DNA of 64,000 nt from Candidatus Saccharibacteria bacterium UBA1103 (lineage in GTDB: Bacteria; Patescibacteriota; Saccharimonadia; Saccharimonadales; Saccharimonadaceae). The position numbers and the translations under genes are program-made. Under the pieces are notes generated by a model. The model saw only the letters and a program-made list of their open reading frames with translations. It searched no databases and was not told where the DNA came from. The DNA lies in the NCBI GenBank assembly GCA_002313515.1, contig DCBQ01000008.1, positions 1 to 64,000 on the forward strand, written 5' to 3'. Shown here one piece after another: positions 51,331 through 60,627 of the stretch (position 1 is its first letter; each line of letters starts with the position of its first letter).

Positions 51331-51714
51331 ATGTCAGAGGAATATAGCAAGAATTATGAACTGATTGACGAGAACACAGCATGGAACGGCAACGACGTCA
51401 TACCACCTGACGACATACCCGAAGACGCTGAGAGCGTTGATACGGTCGATGCAATGCTGAAACGCCAGAAGTTAGAAAAGGTTAATAGCAGAATTGACAG
51501 CATCAAGAAGGAAATAGGCCGCATTGCCTATCAGTTAAGACAGATTCGCGAAGCCATGGATCAAAATGACGATCACAATAATTACTGGCCCGACACCAAC
51601 TTATCTAGTGAAATAGATACACTTGAGCAAGAGCGCACTGTTCGACAGAACGAACTAAATGAGCTAGAGCAAACCCGCGAAGATATTGAGGGCTATTACG
51701 ATGGCCAGAATTAA
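51331..51714 (+). CDS. Coiled-coil hypothetical protein, 127 aa
   Basis: An acidic N-terminus (DDIPEDAESVDTVDAM) and two helical coiled-coil stretches (about 48-80 and 93-120: LEQERTVRQNELNELEQTRE). The last 14 nt overlap the acyl-CoA ligase start, so they are translated together; it may be an accessory or adaptor for that enzyme (inference). GGGAGAG before the ATG. Confidence 0.65.
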   Translation: MSEEYSKNYELIDENTAWNGNDVIPPDDIPEDAESVDTVDAMLKRQKLEKVNSRIDSIKKEIGRIAYQLRQIREAMDQNDDHNNYWPDTNLSSEIDTLEQERTVRQNELNELEQTREDIEGYYDGQN

Positions 51715-53407
51715 AGCACCGTGGCTCAAATCTTACGGTAGCTTAAAGCGTTCTCTCCGCTATCCCAACATTTCAATGTACGACTTTGTCGAGCAAAATG
51801 CCGAGAAGCATCCACTCGATATTGCTATTGACTACTTTGGTAGCCAAATAAGCTACGAGGATTTGATGCGACAGGTCGACATGGCGGCACGCGGGTTCTT
51901 GGCCTTAGGTGTAAAAAAGGGTGACGTAGTGTCGGTCTGTAGCGCTAACATTCCTGAAGCCATCTACACCATTTATGCCATCAATAAGATCGGAGCAGTA
52001 GCCAATATCTTTCACCCACTGTCAGCAACCGCCGAAATTAAGCACTACCTAAATCTAACTGACAGCAAATACCTGGTAGCAATTGACGTGGCCTGGCCCG
52101 CCATTAAGCCCGCCTTAGACGGCACGAACGTGCAGAAGGTCGTTGTCATCAGTCCGACAGCGTCACTACCGTTTGTTCCGCGCGCCAGCATGAAGATTGC
52201 CTCATTCCTACCGCTATTGCATAAAAAGCAAGAGCGACCATCGGGTGAAAAGGTTATGCTATGGCCAGAGCTACTAGCTAAGGGGGCTCGCTATTATGGT
52301 GACGTTAATGTCCACACTAAGAGCAAGGATCTCGCCGTCATCATCTATAGCGGTGGCACCACTGGTACACCAAAAGGCGTAGCCTTGTCCAACCTATCGT
52401 TCAACTGTATGGCTATGCAGGTCAAAGCAATGTTTCCTGAGTACGCCGTACCTGGCAATAGCTTGCTAGGCATTATGCCAATATTCCACGGCTTCGGCCT
52501 AGCTGTTGGCATTCACGCCATGCTAGTTAATGGTATGGAAATCAAAATGTATCCAAAGTTCGATATTAAAGGCTTCGATAAAATTCTAAAGAATGCCCAA
52601 CCTAATCTGTTTATTGGCGTGCCGACGCTCTACGAGGCGCTGTTGCGTAACCGCAAGATTCGAAAGCTTGACTTATCCTGTATCAAACTAGCGATTTCTG
52701 GTGGCGACCTGATGGACGATTCATTACACGAGGATGCAATCAAGCTACTGCGCCATTGTGGCAGCGAAGCTTCCCTTATCCAAGGGTACGGACTGGCGGA
52801 GTGTCTATCAGTATCCTGCGTTACACCGGCCGGTCAATACCGTCCAGATACCGTGGGCATCCCGGTACAAGACGCTTTTTATAAGATTGTTGAGCCTGGC
52901 ACTGAAGAAGAGAAGCCTTTTGGCGAGTTAGGCGAAATTATCTTAACTGGACCAAATTTAATGATGGGCTATGTTAACAACGAGAAAGAAACTAACGAGG
53001 CCCTTCGACGTCATAAAGATGGCCATATTTGGTTACATACCGGCGACATTGGTTACATGGACAGCGACGGCTACATCTATTTTAAGCAACGTATCAAGCG
53101 CATCATTATCAGTAGCGGCTATAACATCTATCCATCCCAAGTAGAGAAGGTGATATGCGAAATCCCCGAGGTATTACTAGCTACCGTAGTCGGTATTCCC
53201 GACAAATATCGCGGACAAATCGCCAAAGCTTTCGTAGTGCCAAAGGACGGCGTGAAGCCAAATGGTGAACTGCGCGACAAAATCATGACGCACTGTCGCG
53301 AGCATCTAGCTAAGTTCGAGCTACCACGCCAAATTGAGTTCCGTGAGAGCCTACCAAAGACCAAGGTCGGAAAGGTGGCTTACACCGAGTTAGAGAAGGA
53401 GGGCTAG
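51701..53407 (+). CDS. Long-chain acyl-CoA ligase (AMP-forming)
   Basis: 568 aa ANL-family enzyme. P-loop YSGGTTGTPKGVALS, A5-type QGYGLAECLSVSC, TGDIGYMDSDGYIYFKQRIK and the C-terminal lysine motif PKTKVGKVAYTEL. It activates fatty acids with ATP and CoA (or another thiol acceptor). ATG 51701 gives the family-like N-terminus MARIKAPWLKSYG. With no fatty-acid synthesis genes nearby, and PlsC next door, it suggests use of scavenged fatty acids. Confidence 0.9.
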   Translation: MARIKAPWLKSYGSLKRSLRYPNISMYDFVEQNAEKHPLDIAIDYFGSQISYEDLMRQVDMAARGFLALGVKKGDVVSVCSANIPEAIYTIYAINKIGAVANIFHPLSATAEIKHYLNLTDSKYLVAIDVAWPAIKPALDGTNVQKVVVISPTASLPFVPRASMKIASFLPLLHKKQERPSGEKVMLWPELLAKGARYYGDVNVHTKSKDLAVIIYSGGTTGTPKGVALSNLSFNCMAMQVKAMFPEYAVPGNSLLGIMPIFHGFGLAVGIHAMLVNGMEIKMYPKFDIKGFDKILKNAQPNLFIGVPTLYEALLRNRKIRKLDLSCIKLAISGGDLMDDSLHEDAIKLLRHCGSEASLIQGYGLAECLSVSCVTPAGQYRPDTVGIPVQDAFYKIVEPGTEEEKPFGELGEIILTGPNLMMGYVNNEKETNEALRRHKDGHIWLHTGDIGYMDSDGYIYFKQRIKRIIISSGYNIYPSQVEKVICEIPEVLLATVVGIPDKYRGQIAKAFVVPKDGVKPNGELRDKIMTHCREHLAKFELPRQIEFRESLPKTKVGKVAYTELEKEG

Positions 53408-53429
53408 AACTAGAGCCCTCACTAACCGG

Positions 53430-53456
53430 CTAGCCCAATTATAGCGGGCTAGTTTT
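53430..53456 (+). terminator. Terminator of the acyl-CoA ligase operon
   Basis: CTAGCCC / GGGCTAG stem with loop AATTATAGC, then TTTT. A second palindrome, GAGGGCT...AGCCCTC, lies at 53399-53420. The terminator overlaps the 3' end of the convergent plsC-like gene. Confidence 0.75.
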
Positions 53457-54125
53457 ATTTATCTTCGCCAAACCTAGTGGCGGCTCTTTCGATGGATTAT
53501 GCGCCGGTGCACCTGGAATAAGCTGAACATTGTTGCAGCCCAGCTCTTTCATTAGCTCCGCTACCGCCTTGCGTACCCGCTCGTTCTCGCCTAATAATTC
53601 CCGCTTAGAGCTAATCCACATCGGTTGTCCGAATACTACTTTCGCGCATCCATAATGGAATAATTTTGGTTTGCCAACGACCGCAAAGGGTATAATTGGC
53701 CGACCAGTCGACGCCGCTAATCGCACAGCACCCAGTTTGAAGGGTAATAGTTGGTTCGGTTGCTTCCATTTGGTTGTTCCCTCAGGGAACAAGACTACTA
53801 GGTGTCCTTTTCCTAGATGCTCTTTAGCCCCATCTAAGCCTGAATCATGCTTGGAGCGATCCACTGGGATTAAATCAATTATTTTAAAAAACCAGCCAAA
53901 CTTACCCGTAAATAGTTCGCGCTTAGCCATAAAGTGGGGGAAGCGCGCAGGGTAGATTCCCACTGTAATCGGATCGTAATGACTAAAGTGGTTACCCGCC
54001 AGGATCGCCCCGTCAGCCGGAAGCTCCTTTATATTATCTAGTCCACAGGGAATCGGCCACCATAAAATCTTATAGCCAAATCGCACCACATAATGGAATA
54101 GAAAACTTATGATGGACTCTTTCAT
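53439..54125 (-). CDS. 1-acyl-glycerol-3-phosphate acyltransferase (PlsC family)
   Basis: 228 aa. Acyltransferase blocks: NHFSHYDPIT (H46-x4-D51), LFPEGTTKWKQP (FPEG) and RPIIPFAVVG. Transfers an acyl group to lysophosphatidic acid or a related lysolipid. ATG 54125 is chosen because TATAAT ends 6 nt upstream. Convergent with the acyl-CoA ligase gene and divergent from 54185. Confidence 0.9.
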   Translation of the reverse strand: MKESIISFLFHYVVRFGYKILWWPIPCGLDNIKELPADGAILAGNHFSHYDPITVGIYPARFPHFMAKRELFTGKFGWFFKIIDLIPVDRSKHDSGLDGAKEHLGKGHLVVLFPEGTTKWKQPNQLLPFKLGAVRLAASTGRPIIPFAVVGKPKLFHYGCAKVVFGQPMWISSKRELLGENERVRKAVAELMKELGCNNVQLIPGAPAHNPSKEPPLGLAKINKTSPL

Positions 54126-54184
54126 ATTAATATTATATAATAAGGTTGACAATTTGGTGGGCTTATAACGAGAGGGATTTTAGA

Positions 54185-55777
54185 GTGCAAGACAATAAGC
54201 AAACCAATAATGAGGGCAATATTCAGAAGGATCCGGAGACTGGCGAGTTGATCGGGAATTTAAAAGGCTTACGCGAACTAATGCGTGCTAAAGAGGAGAC
54301 CGAGGTTGCTAAAACCGACCATCGTAAGAATCGTCGTCGCAATCGCAAAAATAGTCTAGATAAACCTGCCGCTAACGAGCCCAAGAGGAGTGAGCAGGCG
54401 ACTGATCCGCAGACCAATCAAGAACAAAAAAGTTCAGAGCCTAAGCCCACCGATGCAACACTGCCAGCCATCGATGCTAAGCAAATTCTATACGCCGAGG
54501 TCGAGTTGGACGATAAAAAGCAGCCACATCACATTATGTTTTATCTATCTGATCAAGATCAGGTGGTTACTTATAAGGACATCTTGTTTGCGGGCGAAAA
54601 GCGAACTAAATTTCTAAACAGCGTCTATGCCCGACTAGAGTCTAGCGCCGATCATTTTCCACGCGGCATCTACGACAGGGTTAAGGTTTACATCAGTACT
54701 AACCCTAAAATTACATTAGGTTACAGTAGTCTGATTTACGACGACCACTTCCAGCTAAAGTCCTCTACAGCTGACATATTCAGCTACATCAAGCAAATTA
54801 AGAATGATGTTCAACCAAATGAACCAGTCAAAGACGCTACAGCCAACAATCGCCAACCATATTTAACCGTCGATCAGTCGGTCGAGTTAGCCCAGATTAT
54901 TGGCCACCAAAACTTTAGTATGGATAACGTCATTAAAGCAATTGATATCTTAGGTGAGGCCTCTGACGAGTTATTGATAAAGCTATACAACACCGGTAAC
55001 CGCGAGAATGACGCGATGAATATCAGCCGCATAATTTGCGAGCTACGCATGGATCAGATCCTGGGCGCCGCCAATTCGGACGGTAAATACGAAATTCTCC
55101 GCACTGACGCCAAGGCCTTAGGCGAAGGCCAGCGACGCCGTCAGCGACATCCGCGCGAAAGTTTTCTGTCCATCATTCGCCCAGTCAAGGCTCGCGGCAA
55201 GCTAATTATCTATGACCTTGCTACTCTGGACGACCCGAAACCCGCCGACGAATTTATGACTAGACTAGCCAAGCTGTGCAATCAATCGACCTCCGCCGAG
55301 ATCAAAACACTATTTAGCGATAAATCTTCAATCACTGTAAACGCTAGCCAGGTGCTAGCTGCCATTAGCAACGACACGCAGGAGCTCAATGCAATTGATG
55401 GCTACAGCAAGTTTCATGACATTGTAAGCAAATACATGCTAGCTAGCGGTTGGGCTAATTATTTTCCAGCACTGCTATCCGGCATTAAAGACATCCAGTT
55501 CCTAGCCGCCGATCTAATGCGCTACGCCCTGACCAATCGCGTCTGGATTCAGCCAATCTATACGCCAGAGATGATCGCTATCATGATTAACGCTTTTCAA
55601 GATCTGGACGTCACTGGCGTGCCAGGCATCAAACCCTTACTACAAGCACTAATCGACGACTATCGGCACAACGACAAAGCAAAGTCGGATAGCGAGAGTA
55701 ACCGCGAGTCGACTAACCATATTAGCAAGCAGAAAGCAGAGGCGACCAATGTCCAGAAATCATCAATTACCAAGTGA
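54185..55777 (+). CDS. Hypothetical protein in the lipid cluster, 530 aa
   Basis: GTG 54185 is the first start after TTGACA (54146) and the GAGAGGG region; earlier in-frame starts lie inside the promoter. The first ~110 residues are charged and disordered (KTDHRKNRRRNRKNS, then Glu/Gln/Pro-rich). A folded middle begins ILYAEVELDDKKQPHHIMFY; the C-terminal ~250 residues are helical with AIDILGEASDELLIKLYN. No known domain. It overlaps the CDP-alcohol transferase by 29 nt. Confidence 0.6.
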   Translation: MQDNKQTNNEGNIQKDPETGELIGNLKGLRELMRAKEETEVAKTDHRKNRRRNRKNSLDKPAANEPKRSEQATDPQTNQEQKSSEPKPTDATLPAIDAKQILYAEVELDDKKQPHHIMFYLSDQDQVVTYKDILFAGEKRTKFLNSVYARLESSADHFPRGIYDRVKVYISTNPKITLGYSSLIYDDHFQLKSSTADIFSYIKQIKNDVQPNEPVKDATANNRQPYLTVDQSVELAQIIGHQNFSMDNVIKAIDILGEASDELLIKLYNTGNRENDAMNISRIICELRMDQILGAANSDGKYEILRTDAKALGEGQRRRQRHPRESFLSIIRPVKARGKLIIYDLATLDDPKPADEFMTRLAKLCNQSTSAEIKTLFSDKSSITVNASQVLAAISNDTQELNAIDGYSKFHDIVSKYMLASGWANYFPALLSGIKDIQFLAADLMRYALTNRVWIQPIYTPEMIAIMINAFQDLDVTGVPGIKPLLQALIDDYRHNDKAKSDSESNRESTNHISKQKAEATNVQKSSITK

Positions 55778-56444
55778 TCGCGATATCGTTCCGATGCCAC
55801 AGCAGGACCTAGCTGAGGGGAAGGAGCTAACGCCAGCGCAACAGTTAGCTGAAGACACTCACGGTATTGCAACGCTGCCCAACGCCATTACCGCCGTCGG
55901 ACTAGTAGGCACTGCGGTAGGTTGCCAGGAAATCAAGCGCGGACATAACTTGCGCGGACTAGGGACTATTGCCGTCGGCGCCGTCTGCGACTTCGTCGAC
56001 GGTTATACCGCTCGGCACACTCGTGTCGCTAATTATAGAGTGGGGCGCTGGGCGGATATCGCCGCTGATGGCATCAAGGCCGCACTAGTTAGTGAAGCTG
56101 CATGTACGCGTGGCTTAGTTAAACGTTCTGAGTTGGCTTTAATCTACGGTCCCAAGGTCGCCAACTGGGCCATTAATGGTCTATCACAGTTTATCCTGCA
56201 CAACGAAACCAAAACAACCAATGAAGGCAAGGTCGCCGAAGCCAGCCGCTGGCTAGCTATGGCAACACTAGCAGGCGGGCGCATGCTTGAGCAGGGCGGA
56301 TATCGGCCAGCTGGACGTACCGTCAAGCGTGTTGGCTATATCGCCACCGCTGCGTCATTCTTACTGGGCGCTAAATCAACCATCAGCTATCTAAAAGAAC
56401 TGGCGCATAATTCCAAACTGAATAAATTAGATCAGGAAAAATAG
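55749..56444 (+). CDS. CDP-alcohol phosphatidyltransferase family protein
   Basis: 231 aa with the signature D81-x2-D84-G-x2-A-R89-x9-G99-x3-D103-x3-D107 (CDFVDGYTARH ... GRWADIAADG). Such enzymes join a CDP-diacylglycerol (or CDP-alcohol) to an alcohol to form phospholipids such as phosphatidylglycerol phosphate or cardiolipin. Hydrophobic helices around the motif are short. Completes a lipid-handling cluster with the ligase and PlsC. Confidence 0.8.
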   Translation: MSRNHQLPSDRDIVPMPQQDLAEGKELTPAQQLAEDTHGIATLPNAITAVGLVGTAVGCQEIKRGHNLRGLGTIAVGAVCDFVDGYTARHTRVANYRVGRWADIAADGIKAALVSEAACTRGLVKRSELALIYGPKVANWAINGLSQFILHNETKTTNEGKVAEASRWLAMATLAGGRMLEQGGYRPAGRTVKRVGYIATAASFLLGAKSTISYLKELAHNSKLNKLDQEK

Positions 56445-56469
56445 GACCGAGAGTTAACCTCCCGGTCCT
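56443..56469 (+). terminator. Hairpin after the CDP-alcohol transferase gene
   Basis: AGGACCGAGAG pairs with CTCCCGGTCCT (one mismatch), loop TTAAC, then TATG; no real T run. Confidence 0.55.
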
Positions 56470-56494
56470 TATGCGAATATGAGCCCTAAGCTAG

Positions 56495-56830
56495 CTAGGC
56501 CTTGACGCTCGGATCGATTACCGGGCGACTCGTTTCGTCGTTATCCGAGAAAATCGGAAACTTCAGAGAGTTTGAAATCTCCTCCCCGTTCTTAACATTC
56601 TCAGCGTCCTTGACTGACTGACGACACAGGTTCTTCACCAGAACCTCCGGCAACTCAACATTGGCTAGTTGATGTATCGTCAGCATATCCGATGAGGAAT
56701 GCTTAGTCAAACGAATCTCTATTTGCTGTGCCAAATAGTCGACAATCGACTGGGCAATTTGCTCATGAGCATCCGTGAAGTTCAGGACGTTGCAGCATAC
56801 ACCAATCGACAAAGTCAGCCATAGCTGCAT
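56495..56830 (-). CDS. Hypothetical protein, possibly 3' half of a frameshifted gene
   Basis: From ATG 56830 (MQLWLTLSIGVCCNVLNFTD) it encodes 111 aa. The start lies 7 nt after the stop of the preceding ORF, with AGGTAAG as possible ribosome-binding site. Coding-like text continues upstream in this frame for several codons (CFYGQGKRL), so either two coupled genes or one gene split by a frameshift. HEQIAQSIVDYLAQQIEIRL is helical. Function unknown. Confidence 0.5.
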   Translation of the reverse strand: MQLWLTLSIGVCCNVLNFTDAHEQIAQSIVDYLAQQIEIRLTKHSSSDMLTIHQLANVELPEVLVKNLCRQSVKDAENVKNGEEISNSLKFPIFSDNDETSRPVIDPSVKA

Positions 56831-56837
56831 CAAGCGC

Positions 56838-57122
56838 TTACCTTGACCGTAAAAACATACTGTCGTCGATTTCTTGTTGCGACATCGACATAACGGTTGC
56901 CGTATCAATTGACTTGTCGCAAGTGGACAAATATAGCAGTGCCGCCTTAAATATCGGCTGCATACTATCCAGGTCGCCCGGCTCAATCATGCCCATGGCA
57001 CTCTTGATGTCCATAACCGCACGCTTGCGAACAGCCACATTACCAACCAGCGAGTCTGTTGGCATCACGTACACCACACCGTCATCAGCAATGTAATCGC
57101 CAGCCACATTCTTAGTGTTCAT
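56838..57122 (-). CDS. Hypothetical protein, possibly 5' half of a frameshifted gene
   Basis: ATG 57122 has AAGGGAG 3 nt upstream, stronger than starts further up. 94 aa: MNTKNVAGDYIADDGVVYVM, then a helical part ending SQQEIDDSMFLRSR. The stop TAA is followed after 7 nt by the next ORF's ATG in another frame. No domain recognised. Confidence 0.5.
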   Translation of the reverse strand: MNTKNVAGDYIADDGVVYVMPTDSLVGNVAVRKRAVMDIKSAMGMIEPGDLDSMQPIFKAALLYLSTCDKSIDTATVMSMSQQEIDDSMFLRSR

Positions 57123-57266
57123 AGTCTCCCTTTCAATGTCCAAATCCACCCAGACTTTGGGCTTCATAACTGTATACTTTGCATCCATAAGCATATTTTG
57201 TCAATAGCGCAATTGTCAAAAATAGAGCCTACGAGGAGACTCCATTTCTTGCTCTGACTTCAATAC

Positions 57267-57836
57267 TTACCGATAAATCTTCACACGCTTGGCGATATCT
57301 TCAGCAGGCTTCGCTTCAGGTTCGGCAACAATACCACCAAACGGCATCTGTCCTACTAGTACCCAGCTATCTGGCAGATCCAACATCTTACGCACAGCGT
57401 CGTCGATTATTGGGTTGTAATGCTGCAAATTAGCGCCAATATTTAAATCACGTAGTGCTGTCCAAATAGCAAGCTGCAACATACCATTAGACTGCTGCGC
57501 CCAGGTCGGGAAGTGCTCTGCGTATAGTGCGAACTTTTTCTGTAATTCTATAAATGCGGATTTGTCATAGAAATATAGCACAGTACCAGCAGCCGTAAGA
57601 CTATCAATCTTCTCGCGCGCCACTTTACCACCAAAGGCATTGTAAATCACGTCCCATAATTTTTTGTTCTGCTCGTCCATAACAACTGCCACACGCTGGC
57701 TCTTCATATTAAAGGCGTCCGGTACTAGTTCAGTGGCGCGCTCAATCGTCTTTACCACTTCGTCCTCTGACACTGGCAGCTCCTTATTTAGCTGATAGAT
57801 ACTACGACGTTTACTTAGTGAATCAATAACTCCCAC
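57267..57836 (-). CDS. Nitroreductase family protein
   Basis: 189 aa. N-terminal FMN-binding SLSKRRSIYQLNKELP, HFPTWAQQSNGMLQLAIWTA and a GQMPFGGIVAEPEAKP end, matching the short fungal/Gram-positive Frm2/YdjA-like nitroreductases. FMN- and NAD(P)H-dependent reduction, perhaps of lipid or xenobiotic substrates. AGGAGG precedes the ATG. Confidence 0.87.
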   Translation of the reverse strand: MGVIDSLSKRRSIYQLNKELPVSEDEVVKTIERATELVPDAFNMKSQRVAVVMDEQNKKLWDVIYNAFGGKVAREKIDSLTAAGTVLYFYDKSAFIELQKKFALYAEHFPTWAQQSNGMLQLAIWTALRDLNIGANLQHYNPIIDDAVRKMLDLPDSWVLVGQMPFGGIVAEPEAKPAEDIAKRVKIYR

Positions 57837-57915
57837 TTTCCTCCTTTTTATCTATAACCAGTATAGAAGACGTAACTATCAAGTCAACTGGAGCAGGCAG
57901 CAAGAATACAGAAAA

Positions 57916-57935
57916 AGCCCCAGATAGCTGGGGCT
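57916..57935 (-). terminator. Terminator of the 57948 small gene
   Basis: AGCCCCA / TGGGGCT stem with loop GATAGC; on the minus strand followed by TTTTTC. Confidence 0.85.
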
Positions 57936-57947
57936 AGGAGGCATAAC

Positions 57948-58115
57948 TTATATGTCTTGTGGTGTATCATTGGCATCGCCATTTGGCGTGACTACTTCGC
58001 CCTTACGCTTCTTATCAGATGCATTATAACGGCGATCTCTTAATATACAGGAGACCACTATCACAATCATCATAATTGTAAATATCGCAATAGGCAACAG
58101 CATATATGATTCCAT
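57948..58115 (-). CDS. Small single-pass membrane protein, 55 aa
   Basis: ATG 58115 follows AAAGGTG. A helix (about 5-25, LLPIAIFTIMMIVIVVSCIL) is followed by a basic then hydrophilic tail (RDRRYNASDKKRKGE ... DANDTPQDI). It has its own terminator. Function unknown; may be a small membrane-complex subunit. Confidence 0.65.
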   Translation of the reverse strand: MESYMLLPIAIFTIMMIVIVVSCILRDRRYNASDKKRKGEVVTPNGDANDTPQDI

Positions 58116-58180
58116 ATTTCACACCTTTCAAAGTACGATTAACGTGCTAATTATACACCCGAATGTGCTAAGATAGAAAC

Positions 58181-59425
58181 ATGTTAACGATGAAATTTAT
58201 TCGCGAGCATGCCGACGACGTTCAACGCTCGGCCGACGCGAAGGGGTATAAGATTAATCTAGCGCGTATTCTAGAATTAGATCAGCAGAAACGCGAGCTA
58301 GGACAGACAGTTGATCAAAAGCGAAAGCAGCGCAATGATATCGCCGCTCAGATGAAGGGCGGTAAACCGGCGCCCGAGCTAATCGAGCAGGGCAAGGCCA
58401 TTAAGACCGAGCTAGCCGATGACGAGGCCAAACTAAAGGATATCGACAGTGAACTAACCGAGCTAATCAGCCACGTACCAAACGTTATTTTTGACGACGT
58501 CCCGATGGGTGGCGAAGAAGACAGTGTACCAGTCAAATTCTGGGGCGAGAAGAAGGCTAGCGGCGTCGACCACCTAGATTACGCCGTCAGTCGCGGCTGG
58601 GTCGACTTCGAGCGCGGCGCGAAAGTCGCCGGCGCCAAGTTCTATTATCTAAAGAACGAGCTAGCATTACTAGAAAACGCACTGTTACAATTCGGTATTC
58701 AGAAGGTGACCGAGAAGGGTTTCGCCTACATGACCGTGCCCCACATGGTGAATGGTCGCGTGCTCACTGGCACCGGCTTTGCCCCACGCACGTCCGACCA
58801 GTCCGATGAATACTTTATCGAGAACGAGGACCTAGGTCTAATCGCCACCGCCGAGATGTCGATTACTGGCTATCACATGGATGAAATCCTGGACGCCAAG
58901 GATCTGCCGATGTTCTACGCTGGTTACAGCCCATGCTACCGCAAGGAAGCTGGCGCTGCCGGAAAGCACACCCGTGGCCTATTCCGCGTGCACCAGTTTA
59001 ACAAACTCGAAATGTATGCCTTTACCTTGCCAGAACAAAGTAAGGAAGTACACGAGAAGATTCGTGGCATCGAGGAGGAGATTTGGCAAGAGCTAAATAT
59101 CCCGTACCGCGTGATCAACATCGCCGCTGGCGACCTGGGCGCACCCGCCGCTAAGAAATACGACATCGAGTACTGGAGCCCACACGACCAGACTTACCGC
59201 GAGCTAACCAGCTGTAGCAACTGTACTGACTTCCAGGCCAACACCGTCAACACCCGCGTACGCCTGGCCGATGGCACCATCGAGAATGTCCACACGCTAA
59301 ATGGTACGGCGATCAGCCTAGCTCGCACCCTAGTGGCCGTGATTGAAAACTACGCCACCGAAGGCGGTAAATTAGCTGTGCCCGAGGTACTACGCCCATA
59401 TCTAGGCGGTAGGACCGAATTATAG
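58181..59425 (+). CDS. serS: Serine--tRNA ligase
   Basis: 414 aa. N-terminal coiled-coil tRNA-binding arm (about 30-100), class II motif 2 YSPCYRKEAGAAGKHTRGLF and RVHQFNKLEM, motif 3 LNGTAISLARTLVAVIENY. MLTMKFIREHADDV is the usual N-terminus. TGCTAAGAT ends 6 nt before the ATG (leaderless type). Confidence 0.97.
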   Translation: MLTMKFIREHADDVQRSADAKGYKINLARILELDQQKRELGQTVDQKRKQRNDIAAQMKGGKPAPELIEQGKAIKTELADDEAKLKDIDSELTELISHVPNVIFDDVPMGGEEDSVPVKFWGEKKASGVDHLDYAVSRGWVDFERGAKVAGAKFYYLKNELALLENALLQFGIQKVTEKGFAYMTVPHMVNGRVLTGTGFAPRTSDQSDEYFIENEDLGLIATAEMSITGYHMDEILDAKDLPMFYAGYSPCYRKEAGAAGKHTRGLFRVHQFNKLEMYAFTLPEQSKEVHEKIRGIEEEIWQELNIPYRVINIAAGDLGAPAAKKYDIEYWSPHDQTYRELTSCSNCTDFQANTVNTRVRLADGTIENVHTLNGTAISLARTLVAVIENYATEGGKLAVPEVLRPYLGGRTEL

Positions 59426-59456
59426 TACAATAGGATTATAAAGATAGGAGGATTCC

Positions 59457-59837
59457 ATGAGTGATAAACGCCTAAATGTCGAGGTTTCTGGTACTAATTA
59501 CGAGATTACCGACCGAGAACAGAACTACATCGCCAAGAAGTGCGAGAAGCTAATTGATTACATTCCACGGCATGGTCGCGAGTCCGCCTTTGCCGCGGCG
59601 AAGTCCACCATGATCAATCAGAAGAATGACAACAAGTATCAGGTAGATGTCGTCCTGACCTTACCGGATAAAACCTTATCGGCATCTGAGACCGCCCCGA
59701 ATGCGCTAGCCGCTGTCGACATTGTTGAGGAAAAGCTACGCGGTCAGATCCGCCGCTATAAGACCGAGCGCCGCAACGACGGTGTCCGCACTGGCGGTTG
59801 GGTCGCTAAGCTAAAGCGTAGCCTGCGCCGCAGGTAG
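59457..59837 (+). CDS. hpf: Ribosome hibernation promoting factor, short form
   Basis: 126 aa S30AE domain: LNVEVSGTNYEITDREQNYI start and the basic helix EEKLRGQIRRYKTERRN. Lacks the C-terminal dimerisation domain of long HPF. It binds the decoding centre of idle ribosomes. AGGAGGA before the ATG. Confidence 0.9.
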   Translation: MSDKRLNVEVSGTNYEITDREQNYIAKKCEKLIDYIPRHGRESAFAAAKSTMINQKNDNKYQVDVVLTLPDKTLSASETAPNALAAVDIVEEKLRGQIRRYKTERRNDGVRTGGWVAKLKRSLRRR

Positions 59838-59856
59838 CATACTAGCCCATTAGCTG

Positions 59857-59895
59857 AAATAGCCCTTAGTCAAAAAATGAAACTAAGGGCTATTT
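59857..59895 (+). terminator. Terminator after hpf
   Basis: A 14-bp stem AAATAGCCCTTAGT / ACTAAGGGCTATTT with an 11-nt A-rich loop, followed by TTAG. Confidence 0.85.
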
Positions 59896-59965
59896 TAGTA
59901 TTAACATTTTGACTATTTTGTGTTATTGTACGATTACAATTCATTCGAACTACGGAAGGGAAATT

Positions 59966-60499
59966 ATGAATTGGGTAGTTTGCATTGTGGCAGTAGTCGT
60001 AATGATACTGGCCGCTATCATAGTAAAGCTATCGCCAGAGATCGACTCACAGCTGAAGGATCGCCTTCAAATTGGCGCCTTCATTATGGTGATTGTTGCG
60101 TTCCTTGTGTTTATACTAACATCGCTGATCTTTCATCCTGGCTGCCAGCACACCGTATTAGGTGTAAATATCTCAGAATGGGTACTTACAATAGCGATGG
60201 TAGCTGTGATAGCTACGTCAAGTTTGCGCGTTAAACACGGCAACATGGCACAAGACGCTGAGCGCTTGTCGATGATCGCCAATGATTTACTGGATCAGTA
60301 CGAGCAGAGCATTGGTCAACCGCTAGATGTACGCAATCTGCACGCTCTAATCACCAGCCGTGACCAGAGCGGCAGCATATTAGCAGATGTATCACTGGCC
60401 AAAGCTGGACTTTATCGCATTAAGGTTAATGATAACGGCGAATTACAAAATGAAAAGACTGAGGTCTTGACCGAGAAAGTGTTTTCTAGCAATAACTAA
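59966..60499 (+). CDS. Membrane protein with cytoplasmic C-terminal domain, 177 aa
   Basis: Three membrane helices (about 2-20, 34-56, 69-87), then a soluble domain with ERLSMIANDLLDQYEQSIGQ and LYRIKVNDNGELQNEKTEVL. GGAAGGG precedes ATG 59966. Family not recognised. Confidence 0.65.
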   Translation: MNWVVCIVAVVVMILAAIIVKLSPEIDSQLKDRLQIGAFIMVIVAFLVFILTSLIFHPGCQHTVLGVNISEWVLTIAMVAVIATSSLRVKHGNMAQDAERLSMIANDLLDQYEQSIGQPLDVRNLHALITSRDQSGSILADVSLAKAGLYRIKVNDNGELQNEKTEVLTEKVFSSNN

Positions 60500-60521
60500 C
60501 TAGCCGCCACAATAAAATGTC

Positions 60522-60545
60522 AGCCCCGGTTGATCCGGGGCTTTT
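60522..60545 (+). terminator. Terminator after the 59966 gene
   Basis: AGCCCCGG-TTGAT-CCGGGGCT followed by TTT. Confidence 0.87.
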
Positions 60546-60627
60546 CACTGCCCAATTTGACAGTCCCTAGCTTCATATGTGTTATAATATTTTAGATATT
60601 TAATCATCTATAGCGAAAGGGTGAACG

